A stretch of DNA of 64,000 nucleotides, taken from Desulfovibrio sp. X2. GTDB lineage: Bacteria > Desulfobacterota > Desulfovibrionia > Desulfovibrionales > Desulfovibrionaceae. Numbering within the stretch: position 1 is the stretch's first letter; each line of letters begins with the position of its first letter. The stretch lies in the NCBI RefSeq assembly GCF_000422205.1, contig NZ_ATHV01000028.1:34941-98940 (forward strand). The letters run 5' to 3'. The notes beneath the pieces are model-generated. The model had not been told where the DNA came from. It made no database searches and worked only from the letters and a program-made list of their open reading frames with translations. Of this stretch, positions 25,828-35,018 are shown in pieces. Position numbers and translations under genes: made by a program.

Positions 25828-26889
25828 GTGCTGAACACCCACATCCGCTACGAGCCCGAGGCCGACGCCCTCATGCTCCTGGACCAGCGCTACCTGCCGC
25901 GCCGCGAGGAGTGGTACGAGGTGCGCGACCTCGCGACCACGGTCTATGCGCTCCAGGAGATGGTCATCCGCGGCGCCCCGGCCATCGGCGTGACCGCGGC
26001 CTACGGCTGCTACTTCTGCGCCCGCGAGACGCAGCGTACGGAAGGCACCGGCGAGGGCTGGGAGGCGGCGCTTCGCGACCGGCTGGAGACGCTGAAGAAC
26101 GCCCGGCCCACTGCCGTGAACCTGCGCTGGGCCGTGGAGGAGCTCACGAAGATGTGGGAGGAGCGGCCCGGCATCGGCCTGCCCGCCCTGGCCACCATCT
26201 GGCTCGACCGCGCCCGCGCCATGCAGCGCGAGGACGAGGAGATCAACAAGGCCATGGGCGCGCACGGCGCGAACCTGCTGAAGGACGGCGACCGCGTCAT
26301 GACCCACTGCAACGCGGGCGCTCTGGCCACCGCGGGCTGGGGCACGGCCGTGGGCGTCATCTACTCCGCAGTGGAGCAGGGCAAGAAGATAACCGTGGTC
26401 GCCAACGAGACGCGCCCCTTCCTGCAGGGCGCGCGGCTCACGGCCTACGAGCTGCACAAGTGCGGCGTGGACGTGACCGTGGCCTGCGACAACGCCTGCG
26501 CCCTGCTCATGAAGAAGGGGCTGGTGGACAAGGTCATCGTGGGTGCGGACCGCATCGCGGCCAACGGCGACGCGGCCAACAAGATCGGCACCTACGGCGT
26601 GGCGCTCCTGGCCAAGGCCCACGGCATCCCGTTCTACGTGGCCGCCCCGTCCTCCACCTTCGACCTGCGCTGCCCCACGGGCGAGGAGATCCCCATCGAG
26701 GAGCGCACCCCGCGCGAGGTCACCCACCCCACGGGCGAATCGGCCATCACCCCGGAGGGCGTGAAGGTCTACAACTTCGCCTTCGACGTCACCCCGGCCG
26801 AGCTCATCGCCGGGATCATCACCGAGAAGGGCGTGCTCACCCCGCCCTACACCGAGTCCATCGCGAAGATCATCGGCGGCAAGCGCTAG
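25828..26889 (+). CDS. mtnA: S-methyl-5-thioribose-1-phosphate isomerase
   Basis: A 353-residue MtnA, starting at GTG 25828 with AAGGAG six bases upstream. Motifs: [36 protein letters not shown] (catalytic-type Cys), [37 protein letters not shown] with the catalytic Asp, and [11 protein letters not shown] near the end. It isomerises methylthioribose-1-phosphate in salvage of S-adenosylmethionine by-products. No other salvage gene is nearby. A GC-rich hairpin follows the stop. Confidence 0.96.
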   Translation: MLNTHIRYEPEADALMLLDQRYLPRREEWYEVRDLATTVYALQEMVIRGAPAIGVTAAYGCYFCARETQRTEGTGEGWEAALRDRLETLKNARPTAVNLRWAVEELTKMWEERPGIGLPALATIWLDRARAMQREDEEINKAMGAHGANLLKDGDRVMTHCNAGALATAGWGTAVGVIYSAVEQGKKITVVANETRPFLQGARLTAYELHKCGVDVTVACDNACALLMKKGLVDKVIVGADRIAANGDAANKIGTYGVALLAKAHGIPFYVAAPSSTFDLRCPTGEEIPIEERTPREVTHPTGESAITPEGVKVYNFAFDVTPAELIAGIITEKGVLTPPYTESIAKIIGGKR

Positions 26890-26913
26890 CCGCACGCCGC
26901 CTTCCGCCTCCCC

Positions 26914-26942
26914 CCGCGCGGCCCGTTCCCGGGCCCGCGCGG
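26914..26942 (+). other. GC-rich hairpin downstream of mtnA
   Basis: CCGCGCGGCCCG pairs, with one bulge, with CGGGCCCGCGCGG around a TTCC loop. No T-run follows, so it may act as a 3' end stabiliser or a factor-dependent end rather than an intrinsic terminator. Confidence 0.4.
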
Positions 26943-26988
26943 CGGGGCGGGCGTCCTCGTCCTTCCCGCACCGTGCCCCATCCGTGCC

Positions 26989-27600
26989 TCAGCGGGCGAC
27001 CGTGAAGCGCTGCTTCACGTGGCGCGGGTGCTCCAGCTCGTCCAGCGCGGCGATGGCGTAGTCCTCCATGGATATGCGGCTCCTGCCCGTGTCGTCGGTC
27101 AGGAGCTGGTCGCCGCCGGTGCGGTAGGTCCCGGTGCGCTCGCCGGGCGCGAACTCGGCCGGGGGGGAGAGAAAGGTCCAGTCCAGGTCGTCCACCGTGC
27201 GCAGCGCGTCGAGGAATTCCTTTCCCGGCACGGCTTCGGCCAGAAACTCTGCCGGAAAGCTCGGCTCGTCGACCACGAGGCGGCCCGGAACCACCTCCAG
27301 GCTGCCCGCGCCGCCCACCACGAACAGCCGGGTGATGCCCGCCGAGCGCACGGCCTCGAGAAGCGGTTCGGCCGTGAGGACGGCGAAGTTGGCCGCGCTG
27401 ACCACCGCGTCGTGGCCCGCCAGCTGCATGGCCAGCTCCGCCGAGTCCCTGGCGTCGGCCACGACCAGCCGCACCCCCTCGGGCGCCTTGGCGGCATGGG
27501 GATGGCGGACGATGCCGGTCACCTGATGGCCGCGCGAAAGCGCCTCGGCCGCGATGCGCGAGCCGACCCTGCCTGTCGCTCCGATGATGGCTATCTTCAT
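26989..27600 (-). CDS. NAD(P)-binding SDR-like protein (NmrA/YwnB type)
   Basis: A 203-residue atypical short-chain dehydrogenase. It starts MKIAIIGATGRVGSRIAAEA, the glycine-rich nucleotide motif, then GHDAVVSAANF, RLFVVGGAGSLEVVPGRLV and DWTFLSPPAEFAPGERTGTYR, which match the NAD(P)H-binding NmrA/YwnB group. No YxxxK catalytic pair is seen, so it may be a redox sensor rather than an enzyme. AAGGAGG lies 7 nt upstream of ATG 27600. It is monocistronic and convergent with mtnA. Confidence 0.88.
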   Translation of the reverse strand: MKIAIIGATGRVGSRIAAEALSRGHQVTGIVRHPHAAKAPEGVRLVVADARDSAELAMQLAGHDAVVSAANFAVLTAEPLLEAVRSAGITRLFVVGGAGSLEVVPGRLVVDEPSFPAEFLAEAVPGKEFLDALRTVDDLDWTFLSPPAEFAPGERTGTYRTGGDQLLTDDTGRSRISMEDYAIAALDELEHPRHVKQRFTVAR

Positions 27601-27972
27601 GATCGTTCCTCCTTGCGGTCTGTGCTTCGCCGTATGGCGTCGCCCGGCATGCGTCGCTGCGGAGAGCCGGGCGGACTCGCCCAGGGGCTTCCGGACGGTA
27701 CGCACCCTTCACCGTACACCAGAAGGACGCAAAGGGGGAGGAGGAGGCGGGGCAGGCGGGGAAAAAGTGCAGTGAAGAGCAGCGGAAATCGCGGAGGCAG
27801 GGCACCACGACGCGGGCATAAGCGGGCGGAATGCCACGCTGCCCCGTTCCCCATCCCGCCGCGCCCCTTGATGTTTTCCGCGTCTTCGTCTAGCTCAGCT
27901 ACCAGCGTCGCGGCCACCCGCGACGCGGCTCACCGCGCGGCGTCCCGCCGCGCACCCGCCATTCACGGGCAC
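27601..27972. other. Gap upstream of tRNA-Ser(UGA)
   Basis: 372 bases. Only arginine-rich frames of the kind expected by chance in GC-rich DNA are open. A candidate tRNA promoter is at 27868-27896. No other feature seen. Confidence 0.5.
27868..27896 (+). promoter_or_regulatory. Candidate promoter of tRNA-Ser(UGA)
   Basis: TTGATG (27868-27873), 17 nt, TAGCTC (27891-27896). The -10 is weak, but the position about 75 nt before the tRNA is suitable. Confidence 0.38.
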
Positions 27973-28062
27973 GGAGGGATGGCAGAGTGGTTTATTGCGG
28001 CGGTCTTGAAAACCGCTGACGGGGCAACCCGTCCGGGGGTTCAAATCCCTCTCCCTCCGCCA
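27973..28062 (+). tRNA. tRNA-Ser (anticodon UGA)
   Basis: 90 nt, class II with a long variable arm. The acceptor GGAGGGA (27973-27979) pairs with TCCCTCC (28052-28058), followed by discriminator G and an encoded CCA. The anticodon loop reads CTTGAAA, anticodon TGA. The T arm has GGTTCAAATCC. It reads UCA-type serine codons. The AT-rich orphan gene begins about 200 nt downstream, making this a possible integration site. Confidence 0.97.
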
Positions 28063-28259
28063 GCTGAATGTGCCTGCTAAATATCATCCTTTATTGATTC
28101 GTTAAGATAGGCTATCGCTTCTTGAAGCTTTTAGCTTTTAAAGGCGAACTCCCTGGAGTCGGCCACTCGAGAATTTTTTCTGACCGGCCGATCGCAATAG
28201 CCGTCAAATGGCCACTGTTTCTACCCATGCCACATTTTTTCGAAAGGAAGAACTAACCA

Positions 28260-29042
28260 ATGAATAGCAATGACAGGCCTATTAGATTGGGTAGCCATTG
28301 GAGTGCCGTCGGGGTACCAGCCGGGAGCAAGGAAGAGTTTAAGAATTTCATATGCCATATTCTCGACAAAGTTCACTCGACTCGAATGGTGAACGAATCA
28401 TGCAAAGATTATATTTATAATTCATCAAAATACCTTGAGATTTGCTGTGTTATTGACAGCGCGTCAAAATTTTCAAGTGCTGTTCCTTCTTTACGATTTG
28501 ATGCTTTCCATGGAAAAAAGATGCATATGAAACTTGAGAGAATCAATGAATGGGATGGAGGTTATGAAGCAAATCTGGCGTGTACATTTTATGGCGCGAG
28601 TGTATGTTTTTTCGATACGGCATATAGATATAACAAGCATAAATATGTAGTTGGAATGGAATATGATTTTTTAATCGGTGCCATAGCTTACAAAGTAGAA
28701 AAAAGTAAGCAGGAATTGAAATTCAAAGATGATCATGGACGACAGATTAATATGGGGAAAGGTTTCGCGGCATTTCTACCCTTTCGAAAAGATGTGAAGG
28801 ACGATCCGGAATACACTATCCTCGGACCGGTGCTAGCGTATGAACCCTCGGAAGAAGGGCAATCCGCCTTCAACAGGTTCCAAGTGGTGGCTTGCCGCCC
28901 GCCGATCCCGGAAACGGATGAATCCGCGGAACTGACTCTTGATGTCTTTGCCCTGGACAAGGCACTTGCGGACGAGCGGCCAGAAAAAGAGGATTCCCTT
29001 TTTGCAATCGCCTGGTTGCAGGGAAAATTGGCGGATGTCTAG
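28260..29042 (+). CDS. AT-rich orphan protein of unknown function
   Basis: A 260-residue protein that I do not recognise. Codon use in its first two thirds is strikingly AT-rich (many AAA, ATT, TTT, TAT) against a very GC-rich genome, while the last 80 codons become closer to the host, so it may be a composite or an ameliorating acquisition. It is soluble, with no signal or membrane segment; the C-terminal part is acidic (PETDESAELTLDVFALDKAL). AAGGAAGAA precedes the ATG by about nine bases. It lies downstream of tRNA-Ser and ends before a strong bidirectional terminator. No mobile-element gene is next to it. Confidence 0.65.
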   Translation: MNSNDRPIRLGSHWSAVGVPAGSKEEFKNFICHILDKVHSTRMVNESCKDYIYNSSKYLEICCVIDSASKFSSAVPSLRFDAFHGKKMHMKLERINEWDGGYEANLACTFYGASVCFFDTAYRYNKHKYVVGMEYDFLIGAIAYKVEKSKQELKFKDDHGRQINMGKGFAAFLPFRKDVKDDPEYTILGPVLAYEPSEEGQSAFNRFQVVACRPPIPETDESAELTLDVFALDKALADERPEKEDSLFAIAWLQGKLADV

Positions 29043-29128
29043 ACCCGTTGTTATGGTCAGTGGGCAAGCGAATGGTGATTGACGAAGCTTGAGGCCGGTG
29101 AAGCCGAGGGCTGCTTGCCATATGTAAA

Positions 29129-29165
29129 AAGGCCGTCCTTTTGGGACGGCCTTCATATTTTTTCA
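29129..29165. terminator. Bidirectional intrinsic terminator
   Basis: AAGGCCGTCC (29129-29138) and GGACGGCCTT (29144-29153) form a perfect 10-bp stem with a TTTTG loop, followed by a T-rich stretch; the other strand has TTTTT after the stem. It serves the convergent AT-rich orphan and the DJ-1 gene. Confidence 0.85.
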
Positions 29166-29185
29166 CTGTTTTTTCGTTCTCTATT

Positions 29186-29773
29186 CTACGGCTTCACCGT
29201 GGAGCCCAGCACCTCGAGGAACTTGCGCATCCATTCCGGGTGGGCGGGCCAGGCCGGGGCGGTGACGAGGTTGCCGTCGACCACCGCGTTGCTGAAGGTC
29301 TCGTTGGGCGCGACGTAGGTGCCGCCGGTCATCTCCACGTCCGGGCCGACCGCCGGGTAGGCCATGCAGGTGCAGCCCTTGGTCACGCCCGCGGCCGCGA
29401 GGATGAGCGGGCCGTGGCAGATGGCGGCGATGGGCTTCTTGGCCGCGGCCATCTCCTTCACGATCTCGATGACGCGCGGATTCAGCCGGATGTACTCCGG
29501 CGCGCGGCCGCCCGGGATGACCAGGGCGTCGTAGTCCGCGGCCCGCACCTTGTCGAAGTCCTGGTTCAGGCCGAAGAAGTGGCCCGGTTTCTCGCTGTAG
29601 GTCTGGTAGCCGTCGAAGTCGTGGATCGCGGTGATGACCTTGTCGCCCGCCTTCTTGTCCGGGCAGACCGCGTGCACCGTGTGCCCGACCATGAGCAGCA
29701 TCTGGTAGGGCACCATGACCTCGTAGTCCTCCACGAAGTCGCCCACGAGCATGAGGATCTTCTTGACCGCCAT
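29186..29773 (-). CDS. DJ-1/PfpI family protein
   Basis: A 195-residue class I glutamine-amidotransferase-like protein. It starts [20 protein letters not shown]; the nucleophile elbow [14 protein letters not shown] carries the conserved Cys-His, and [18 protein letters not shown] supplies the family glutamate/arginine region. Members act as deglycases, chaperones or proteases; which one is not decided by sequence. AAAGGAG lies nine bases before ATG 29773. The much longer open frame on this strand runs antisense through der and is not real. Confidence 0.9.
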   Translation of the reverse strand: MAVKKILMLVGDFVEDYEVMVPYQMLLMVGHTVHAVCPDKKAGDKVITAIHDFDGYQTYSEKPGHFFGLNQDFDKVRAADYDALVIPGGRAPEYIRLNPRVIEIVKEMAAAKKPIAAICHGPLILAAAGVTKGCTCMAYPAVGPDVEMTGGTYVAPNETFSNAVVDGNLVTAPAWPAHPEWMRKFLEVLGSTVKP

Positions 29774-30193
29774 GTGTTTCGTCTCCTTTCCGTCTTTGGG
29801 GGTAGGGGGATGAGAATGAACACCGTTCACGCATAGCATACTCCGCGCGGCGAAATGAAGTCCAGGGGTCGGGGCGGACGGGGCGGGGCTTCCGGGAGAG
29901 GTACATTTCCTGCGTTCCCGCGCGCCGGGGTGCTCATCCACGGCCCTGCGCGCACCCCCGCCCACGCGCAGGCCGCCATTTGACGGGAGTCCCGGCTTCG
30001 CATACTCCATGGGAACCCGGGAAAAACGGGCCGCCCGGGGCTTGCGGCCGCGCCCGTCCGAGGATAGGGTGCCGCCTCCCGCGCGGGCGGGAAAAGGCCG
30101 CCGCGGTCCGCGAGGACGGGCCCCGGCGGCGGTTCGCCGCCCCCCAACATCCATGCGCCCGGCCAGGGCGCGCAAAGGCCAGAGAACACCAGA
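29774..30193. other. Gap between the DJ-1 gene and der
   Basis: 420 bases between divergent genes. It holds a candidate promoter for the DJ-1 gene (29835-29864) and several GC-rich hairpins. No promoter for der is obvious and no gene is seen. Confidence 0.5.
29835..29864 (-). promoter_or_regulatory. Candidate promoter of the DJ-1 gene
   Basis: On the minus strand TGGACT (29864-29859), 18 nt, TATGCT (29840-29835), each matching 4 of 6 consensus bases. Confidence 0.35.
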
Positions 30194-31540
30194 ATGCCGA
30201 TCGTCATCGCCGTCGTGGGCCGCCCCAACGTGGGCAAGTCCACGCTCTTCAACCGCCTTGTCCGCCGCAACGCGGCCATCACCCACGACCGCGCCGGGGT
30301 CACCCGCGACCGCATCTACGGCGAGACCGTGCTCGACGAGCGCCGCGTGGCCCTGGTGGACACCGGCGGCCTGGAGATGGAGTTCACGGGCACCGATCCC
30401 ATCTCCGAGGGCATCATGGCCCAGGCGCGCGAGGCCGTGGCCGAGGCCGCGGCCATGCTCATGGTCGTGGACGGCCGCGAGGGGCTGGCGCCGCTGGACG
30501 AACGCGTGGCCGCGACGCTGCGCAAGTCCGGCAAACCCGTGCTCCTGGCCGTGAACAAGGTGGACGGGCCGGAGCTCGAGGCGTCGCTGACGGCCGAGTT
30601 CCACGCCCTGGGCTTCCCCATGGTCGCGGTGTCCGGGGCCCACGGCTTCGGCCTGGAGGACCTGCGCGGGCAGATAGGCAGCGTGCTGCTGGACGCCGTG
30701 CCCGAGCCCGAGGACAGCGCTCCCGGCGTGGAGCGCGGGCTTCGCATCGCGCTGCTGGGCAAGCCCAACGCGGGCAAGTCGAGCATCATCAACGCCCTGC
30801 TCGGCGAGGCCCGGCTCATCGTCAGCGCCGAGGCCGGGACCACGCGCGACGCCGTGGACGTGGTCATCGAGCGCAAGGACAAGCGCTACACCTTCGTGGA
30901 CACCGCGGGCGTGCGCCGCCGCACCAAGATTTCCGATTCGCTGGAGCGCTACTCGGTCATGCGCGCCCTGACCTCGGCCAAGCGCGCCGACGTGGCCGTG
31001 CTGGTCATCGACGCGGGCGAGGGCGTGAGCGTGCAGGACAAGAAGCTCCTGTCCTACATCGACAAGGAGAAGACGCCCTTCCTGGTCGTGGTCAACAAGA
31101 TAGACCTCTTCAAGGACGACGCGCGCAAGAAGCTGAAGCGCGCGCTGGAGGAGGAGCTGCGCATGGTGGACCACGCGCCGCTGCTCTACACCAGCACCCT
31201 CTCCCGCGAGGGGCTGGGCAAGATCCTCCCCACGGTGGAGAAGATCAAGGCCGACTGCGACGTGCGCGTGCCCACGGGCGAGCTGAACCGCGCCATGCGC
31301 GAGGCGCTCACGCGCCACCAGCCGCCCCAGGTCAACTACCGCCGCGCCAAGTTCTACTACCTGACACAGGTGGAGACCAACCCGCCCACCTTCGTCTTCT
31401 TCGTCAACAACCCCGAGCTGGTGAAGGACTCCTACAAGAAGTACCTGGAGAAGACCCTGCGCAAGCTCTTCGACATCCCCTTCGCGCCCATCCGCATCCA
31501 CTACCGCGCGAGCCGCGACAGCGAGCAGAAGTGGGGCTAG
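30194..31540 (+). CDS. der: Ribosome-assembly GTPase Der (EngA)
   Basis: A 448-residue protein with two tandem GTPase domains and a KH-like C-terminal domain. Domain 1: [27 protein letters not shown]. Domain 2: [33 protein letters not shown]. The C-terminus [21 protein letters not shown] is typical of Der. It helps mature the 50S subunit. The start at 30194 lacks a strong ribosome site but gives the standard N-terminus [16 protein letters not shown]. tRNA-Ser(GCU) follows, with its own promoter. Confidence 0.97.
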   Translation: MPIVIAVVGRPNVGKSTLFNRLVRRNAAITHDRAGVTRDRIYGETVLDERRVALVDTGGLEMEFTGTDPISEGIMAQAREAVAEAAAMLMVVDGREGLAPLDERVAATLRKSGKPVLLAVNKVDGPELEASLTAEFHALGFPMVAVSGAHGFGLEDLRGQIGSVLLDAVPEPEDSAPGVERGLRIALLGKPNAGKSSIINALLGEARLIVSAEAGTTRDAVDVVIERKDKRYTFVDTAGVRRRTKISDSLERYSVMRALTSAKRADVAVLVIDAGEGVSVQDKKLLSYIDKEKTPFLVVVNKIDLFKDDARKKLKRALEEELRMVDHAPLLYTSTLSREGLGKILPTVEKIKADCDVRVPTGELNRAMREALTRHQPPQVNYRRAKFYYLTQVETNPPTFVFFVNNPELVKDSYKKYLEKTLRKLFDIPFAPIRIHYRASRDSEQKWG

Positions 31541-31569
31541 CGCGCATGCCGCGCCGCGGCCATTTGCGC

Positions 31570-31598
31570 TTGACAGGGGAGTTCGGGCAATTTAGGTA
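31570..31598 (+). promoter_or_regulatory. Promoter of tRNA-Ser(GCU)
   Basis: A perfect TTGACA (31570-31575), 17 nt, TAGGTA (31593-31598), about 37 nt before the tRNA. The -10 is poor, but the -35 and position are convincing. Confidence 0.5.
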
Positions 31599-31634
31599 GT
31601 TTGTCCCCGCGCGGCATCGTCGCGCGGGCTCTGC

Positions 31635-31729
31635 GGAGAGGTGGCCGAGCTTGGCCGAAGGCGCACGCCTGCTAAGCGTGTATAGGGGCAAAACCTCTAT
31701 CGTGGGTTCAAATCCCATCCTCTCCGCCA
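31635..31729 (+). tRNA. tRNA-Ser (anticodon GCU)
   Basis: 95 nt, class II with a long variable arm. The acceptor GGAGAGG (31635-31641) pairs with CCTCTCC (31719-31725), then discriminator G and an encoded CCA. The anticodon loop CTGCTAA gives anticodon GCT, for AGC/AGU codons. It is followed at once by an intrinsic terminator. Confidence 0.97.
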
Positions 31730-31740
31730 TAGAAATCCCG

Positions 31741-31767
31741 AGGGGCCGCTTGCGGCCCCTTTTTTTG
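31741..31767 (+). terminator. Terminator of tRNA-Ser(GCU)
   Basis: AGGGGCCGC and GCGGCCCCT (31741-31749 with 31752-31760) form a stem followed by a run of T residues. Confidence 0.88.
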
Positions 31768-32002
31768 CGCCCGATACCCGGTTCCAGGGCGTCGGCTTTC
31801 CGACTCCGCCCGCCGCCGCCACGGGCCTGGCACGGCTCCGACACGGCTCCGCCGCGCCGCCGACCCGCCCGGGAAGCCGCACCAGGCGCCCGTCCGCGTT
31901 GACGAAGCCCCGTGGCTCGTCTATTGCATCGTCGGATGCCGCGGCGGACAGGCCGGACTGACCCGCGCCGCCGCAGACTCTCGCCGATTGCAAGGAGCGC
32001 CA

Positions 32003-32581
32003 ATGGACATCTCCCAGACGGCCCTCGGGGGGCTGCTCTGCCTGCGCCCGAAGGTCTTTGCCGACGCGCGCGGCTTCTTTCTCGAATCCTACAACCGCGA
32101 CGCCTTCCGCGAGGCGGGCATCACCTGCGAGTTCGTGCAGGACAACCACGCCTACAGCAAGGACAAGGGCGTGCTCAGGGGGCTTCACTTCCAGGCGCCG
32201 CCCAGCGCCCAGTCCAAGCTCGTCTGGGTCACGCGCGGCGCGGTCTTCGACGTCGCGGTCGACCTGCGCAGCGACTCCCCGACCTACGGCAGGTGGGAGG
32301 GCTTCACGCTCTCGGCCGAGAACTTCACGCGCCTCTTCATTCCGCGCGGCTTCGCGCACGGCTACGTGACCCTCACCCCGGACACCGAGTTCATGTACAA
32401 GGTGGACGCGGTCTACGATCCGAAGAGCGAGGGCGGCATCCGCTGGGACGACCCCGACCTGGCCATCGACTGGCCGGTGGAGGACCCCATGCTTTCGGAC
32501 AAGGACAGGCGGCAGCCGGACTTCGCTTCCTTCAGGTCTCCTTTCAACTGCGAGAACACAACCAAGCCACAAGGCAGGTAG
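32003..32581 (+). CDS. rfbC: dTDP-4-dehydrorhamnose 3,5-epimerase
   Basis: A 192-residue cupin-fold epimerase. FADARGFFLESYNRDAF, KGVLRGLHFQAPP with the catalytic His, and LFIPRGFAHGYVTLTPDTEF with the catalytic-type Tyr match RfbC/RmlC. It makes dTDP-4-keto-L-rhamnose for surface polysaccharide. AAGGAG precedes ATG 32003 by six bases. rfbA, rfbB and rfbD are not in the window, so the substrate supply must be elsewhere, or the enzyme acts in a related pathway. manC begins four bases after its stop. Confidence 0.92.
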   Translation: MDISQTALGGLLCLRPKVFADARGFFLESYNRDAFREAGITCEFVQDNHAYSKDKGVLRGLHFQAPPSAQSKLVWVTRGAVFDVAVDLRSDSPTYGRWEGFTLSAENFTRLFIPRGFAHGYVTLTPDTEFMYKVDAVYDPKSEGGIRWDDPDLAIDWPVEDPMLSDKDRRQPDFASFRSPFNCENTTKPQGR

Positions 32582-32584
32582 ACG

Positions 32585-34015
32585 ATGCAGGACAGCGCCG
32601 CGACTTCCCCAAAGGCCTGCGAAGGGCACCACGCAATCATCCTCGCGGGCGGCTCGGGCACCCGCCTGTGGCCCGTATCGCGCACCCTGCTGCCCAAGCA
32701 GCTCATGCCGCTCGGCGGCGAGAAGAGCCTTCTGCAGCAGACCGTGCTGCGCGCGCTCACCGTCTTTACGCCCGGCCACATCTGGGTGGTGACCAACGAG
32801 GAGCACGTCTTCGAGGTCCGCGCGCAGCTGCGCGAGATCGACCCCGCGCTGACCGCCCAGGCCCTGGCCGAGCCGGTCGGCCGCAACACCCTGCCCGCCA
32901 TCCTGCTCGGCCTCGAGCGCGTCGTCGCCCAGGACGAGCGGGCCTGCGTCGCGGTCTTCCCCTCGGACCACATGATCAGGAACGACGAGGGCTGGCGCGC
33001 GAGCATGGAGCGGGCGCTCGAACTGGCAGCAAGCGACTGGTTCGTGACCTTCGGCGTGGAGCCGACCAAGCCCGAGACCGGCTACGGCTACATCCGCCAC
33101 GGCCGCGAGCTCGGCGACGGCGCCTTCGAGGTCGCGGCCTTCGCGGAGAAGCCGGGCATCAAGGCGGCCCAGGCCTTCGTGGATTCCGGGGAATACTTCT
33201 GGAACAGCGGCATGTTCGTCTTCTCCGCCGAGCGCTTCCTGGGCGCCGTGGCCGACTTCCAGCCCGAGCTCGACGCCTGGTGGCGGACGCGCGGCGAGGC
33301 CCCCCTGACCCAGGGCTACGGCAAGCTGCCGGACATCTCCGTGGACTACGGCATCGCCGAGAAGATCGCCAAGCAGGCCGTGGTCAAGGCGGCCTTCGAC
33401 TGGGACGACCTGGGCAACTGGGAGGCCATCTACCGCCTGGACCCCAAGGACTCCTGCGGCAACGCCGTGGAGGGCGACGTGCTGGCGCTCGGCTGCGAGG
33501 GCAACCTCTTGCTCTCGCGCGGCGGCAAGCTGGCCGCCGTGGGGCTGCGCAACATGATCGTCGTCCAGACCCGCGACGCCACCCTCATCTGCCCCAAGGA
33601 CGAGGTCCAGCGCGTCAAGGACGTGGTCGGCCTGCTCAAGGCCCAGGGCAGCCCCCTGGTGGAGGCCCACGTCACGGTCAACCGCCCCTGGGGCAGCTAC
33701 ACCGTGCTGGAGGAGGGCAGCGGCTACAAGGTCAAGCGCATCATGGTCCATCCCGGCGCGCGCCTGTCGCAGCAGATGCACCACCACCGCTCCGAGCACT
33801 GGATCGTGATCAAGGGCACGGCCGTGGCCGAGGTGGACGACACGGAACACCTGCTCACGGAGAACCAGTCCATCGACATCCCCAAGGGCGGACGCCATCG
33901 CCTCTTCAATCCGGGCAAGCTGCCGCTCGAGATCATCGAGGTGCAGAGCGGCCCCTACCTCGAGGAGGACGACATCGTCCGCTTCGACGACATCTACGGG
34001 CGGATCCGCTCCTAG
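32585..34015 (+). CDS. manC: Mannose-1-phosphate guanylyltransferase / mannose-6-phosphate isomerase
   Basis: A 476-residue type II bifunctional enzyme. N-terminal nucleotidyltransferase: AIILAGGSGTRLWPVSRTLL and PKQLMPLGG; middle FAEKPGIKAAQAFVDSGEYF and WNSGMFVFSA; C-terminal cupin isomerase: NRPWGSYTVLEEGSGYKVKR and HHHRSEHWIVIKGTA. It makes GDP-mannose from mannose-6-phosphate or fructose-6-phosphate for LPS or exopolysaccharide. It is coupled to rfbC and ends before a strong terminator. Confidence 0.95.
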   Translation: MQDSAATSPKACEGHHAIILAGGSGTRLWPVSRTLLPKQLMPLGGEKSLLQQTVLRALTVFTPGHIWVVTNEEHVFEVRAQLREIDPALTAQALAEPVGRNTLPAILLGLERVVAQDERACVAVFPSDHMIRNDEGWRASMERALELAASDWFVTFGVEPTKPETGYGYIRHGRELGDGAFEVAAFAEKPGIKAAQAFVDSGEYFWNSGMFVFSAERFLGAVADFQPELDAWWRTRGEAPLTQGYGKLPDISVDYGIAEKIAKQAVVKAAFDWDDLGNWEAIYRLDPKDSCGNAVEGDVLALGCEGNLLLSRGGKLAAVGLRNMIVVQTRDATLICPKDEVQRVKDVVGLLKAQGSPLVEAHVTVNRPWGSYTVLEEGSGYKVKRIMVHPGARLSQQMHHHRSEHWIVIKGTAVAEVDDTEHLLTENQSIDIPKGGRHRLFNPGKLPLEIIEVQSGPYLEEDDIVRFDDIYGRIRS

Positions 34016-34095
34016 GCGCGAGGGCGGCCGGAGCATCAACAGACCGCAGGGAACCGCATCCGCGGCCGCAGGCTGACGCCTCGGCCGCACGCGAA

Positions 34096-34139
34096 GACGG
34101 CCGCCGGGCAGGATTCTGCCTCGCGGCCGTCACTTTTTT
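34096..34139 (+). terminator. Intrinsic terminator of rfbC-manC
   Basis: GACGGCCGC (34096-34104) pairs with GCGGCCGTC; an inner GGCAG/CTGCC stem lies in the loop; AC and six T residues follow. Confidence 0.88.
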
Positions 34140-34218
34140 CACCTTCTCTCCGCCGTTCCGGCCCTCCCGGCGCCGCTCGCCGCCGTCCCGATCAGGGCCC
34201 GCGTCCCCCCAAGCCGTC

Positions 34219-34248
34219 TTGTTCTGTTTTTCCCAAGGCCGCTATCAT
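34219..34248 (+). promoter_or_regulatory. Candidate promoter of the qrc operon
   Basis: TTGTTC (34219-34224), 18 nt, TATCAT (34243-34248). It would give a leader of nearly 190 nt. The alternative TTGACA at 34353 has a poor -10. Confidence 0.35.
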
Positions 34249-34442
34249 CCCTGTGTCATTAGGTAATGCTGGCCTGTATAACCTGGTTGAATTATCAGTC
34301 AAAAACCTTGTGCGCGTAGCCGCTTCAAGTGTGTGAAAAAATTCCTAAAGCCTTGACAGGACGCCACCTATCTGCGATGAAGTCCGCTGTTTGCAGCATA
34401 AGCTGGCTCTCATCGATTTCCAAAACTTCATGGGGCGTGTGT

Positions 34443-35003
34443 ATGGAGCGGAAAAGTGGCTTTGACACCGGAGCGCTGGCGTTTCTCTTTTTGGGCCTGC
34501 TCTTCGGTCTCGGGTTCGGCTGGTTCGTCTTTCCGCAGCTGCTCTACAGCGAGGTAAGACAACCCATTCCTTTCAACCACAAGACGCACATCGAGAACGC
34601 CGGCATGTCCTGCGAGGACTGCCACAAGTTCCGCGATGACGGCTCGTTTGCCGGGTACCCGGACACCGCGCAGTGCGGCGAGTGCCATGCCGACACCACC
34701 GGCGGCGACACTCCGGGCGAAAAGGCCATCGACAAGCTGGTGACCGAGTACGTCCAGCCCGGCAAGGAAGTGGAGTGGCAGACCTACCAGTACCAGCCGG
34801 ACAACGTCTTTTTCACCCACAGCGCGCACCAGGCCTTCGAGTGCACGCAGTGCCATCCCGACATTGGCAACTCCGCCACGGCCCCGGTCCTCTACCGTGA
34901 CCGGCTGACCGGCTACAGCAAGACGACGATGAAAATGGACCGCTGCGAGCGCTGCCACGCCGAGAACGGTGTCAGCAACGCCTGCTACGTGTGCCACAAG
35001 TAA
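34443..35003 (+). CDS. qrcA: Qrc complex cytochrome c subunit QrcA
   Basis: A 186-residue membrane-anchored multihaem cytochrome. One hydrophobic helix (about residues 10-32) is followed by a periplasmic part with five CXXCH haem sites: CEDCH, CGECH, CTQCH, CERCH and CYVCH. Qrc accepts electrons from periplasmic type I cytochrome c3 and reduces menaquinone, linking H2 or formate oxidation to sulfate respiration. The family is described as hexahaem, as I recall, so one site may be non-canonical here. The start is taken at ATG 34443, just before the helix, although the ribosome site is weak. Confidence 0.9.
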   Translation: MERKSGFDTGALAFLFLGLLFGLGFGWFVFPQLLYSEVRQPIPFNHKTHIENAGMSCEDCHKFRDDGSFAGYPDTAQCGECHADTTGGDTPGEKAIDKLVTEYVQPGKEVEWQTYQYQPDNVFFTHSAHQAFECTQCHPDIGNSATAPVLYRDRLTGYSKTTMKMDRCERCHAENGVSNACYVCHK

Positions 35004-35018
35004 AGGGGTGGGAGAGAT

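Larger units (their letters stand above)
34016..34442. other. Gap between manC and qrcA
   Basis: 427 bases. It contains the manC terminator (34096-34139) and the qrc promoter region. From about 34240 the base composition is more AT-rich, as expected for a regulated promoter. A second TTGACA at 34353-34358 has only GATGAA 17 nt downstream. No gene seen. Confidence 0.55.

Noticed and set aside
27973..29200. Integrated element with attL/attR at tRNA-Ser(UGA)
   Set aside because: No copy of the tRNA 3' end is found on the far side of the AT-rich gene and no integrase is present; the similar T-arm at 31.7 kb belongs to another tRNA-Ser gene.
29774..31501. Upstream extension of the DJ-1 open frame (771 codons in all)
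   Set aside because: The extension is antisense to der, whose two GTPase domains are unmistakable; the DJ-1 start at 29773 has a good ribosome site.
31988..32002. TTG at 31988 as rfbC start
   Set aside because: It lies upstream of the AAGGAG site that serves ATG 32003.
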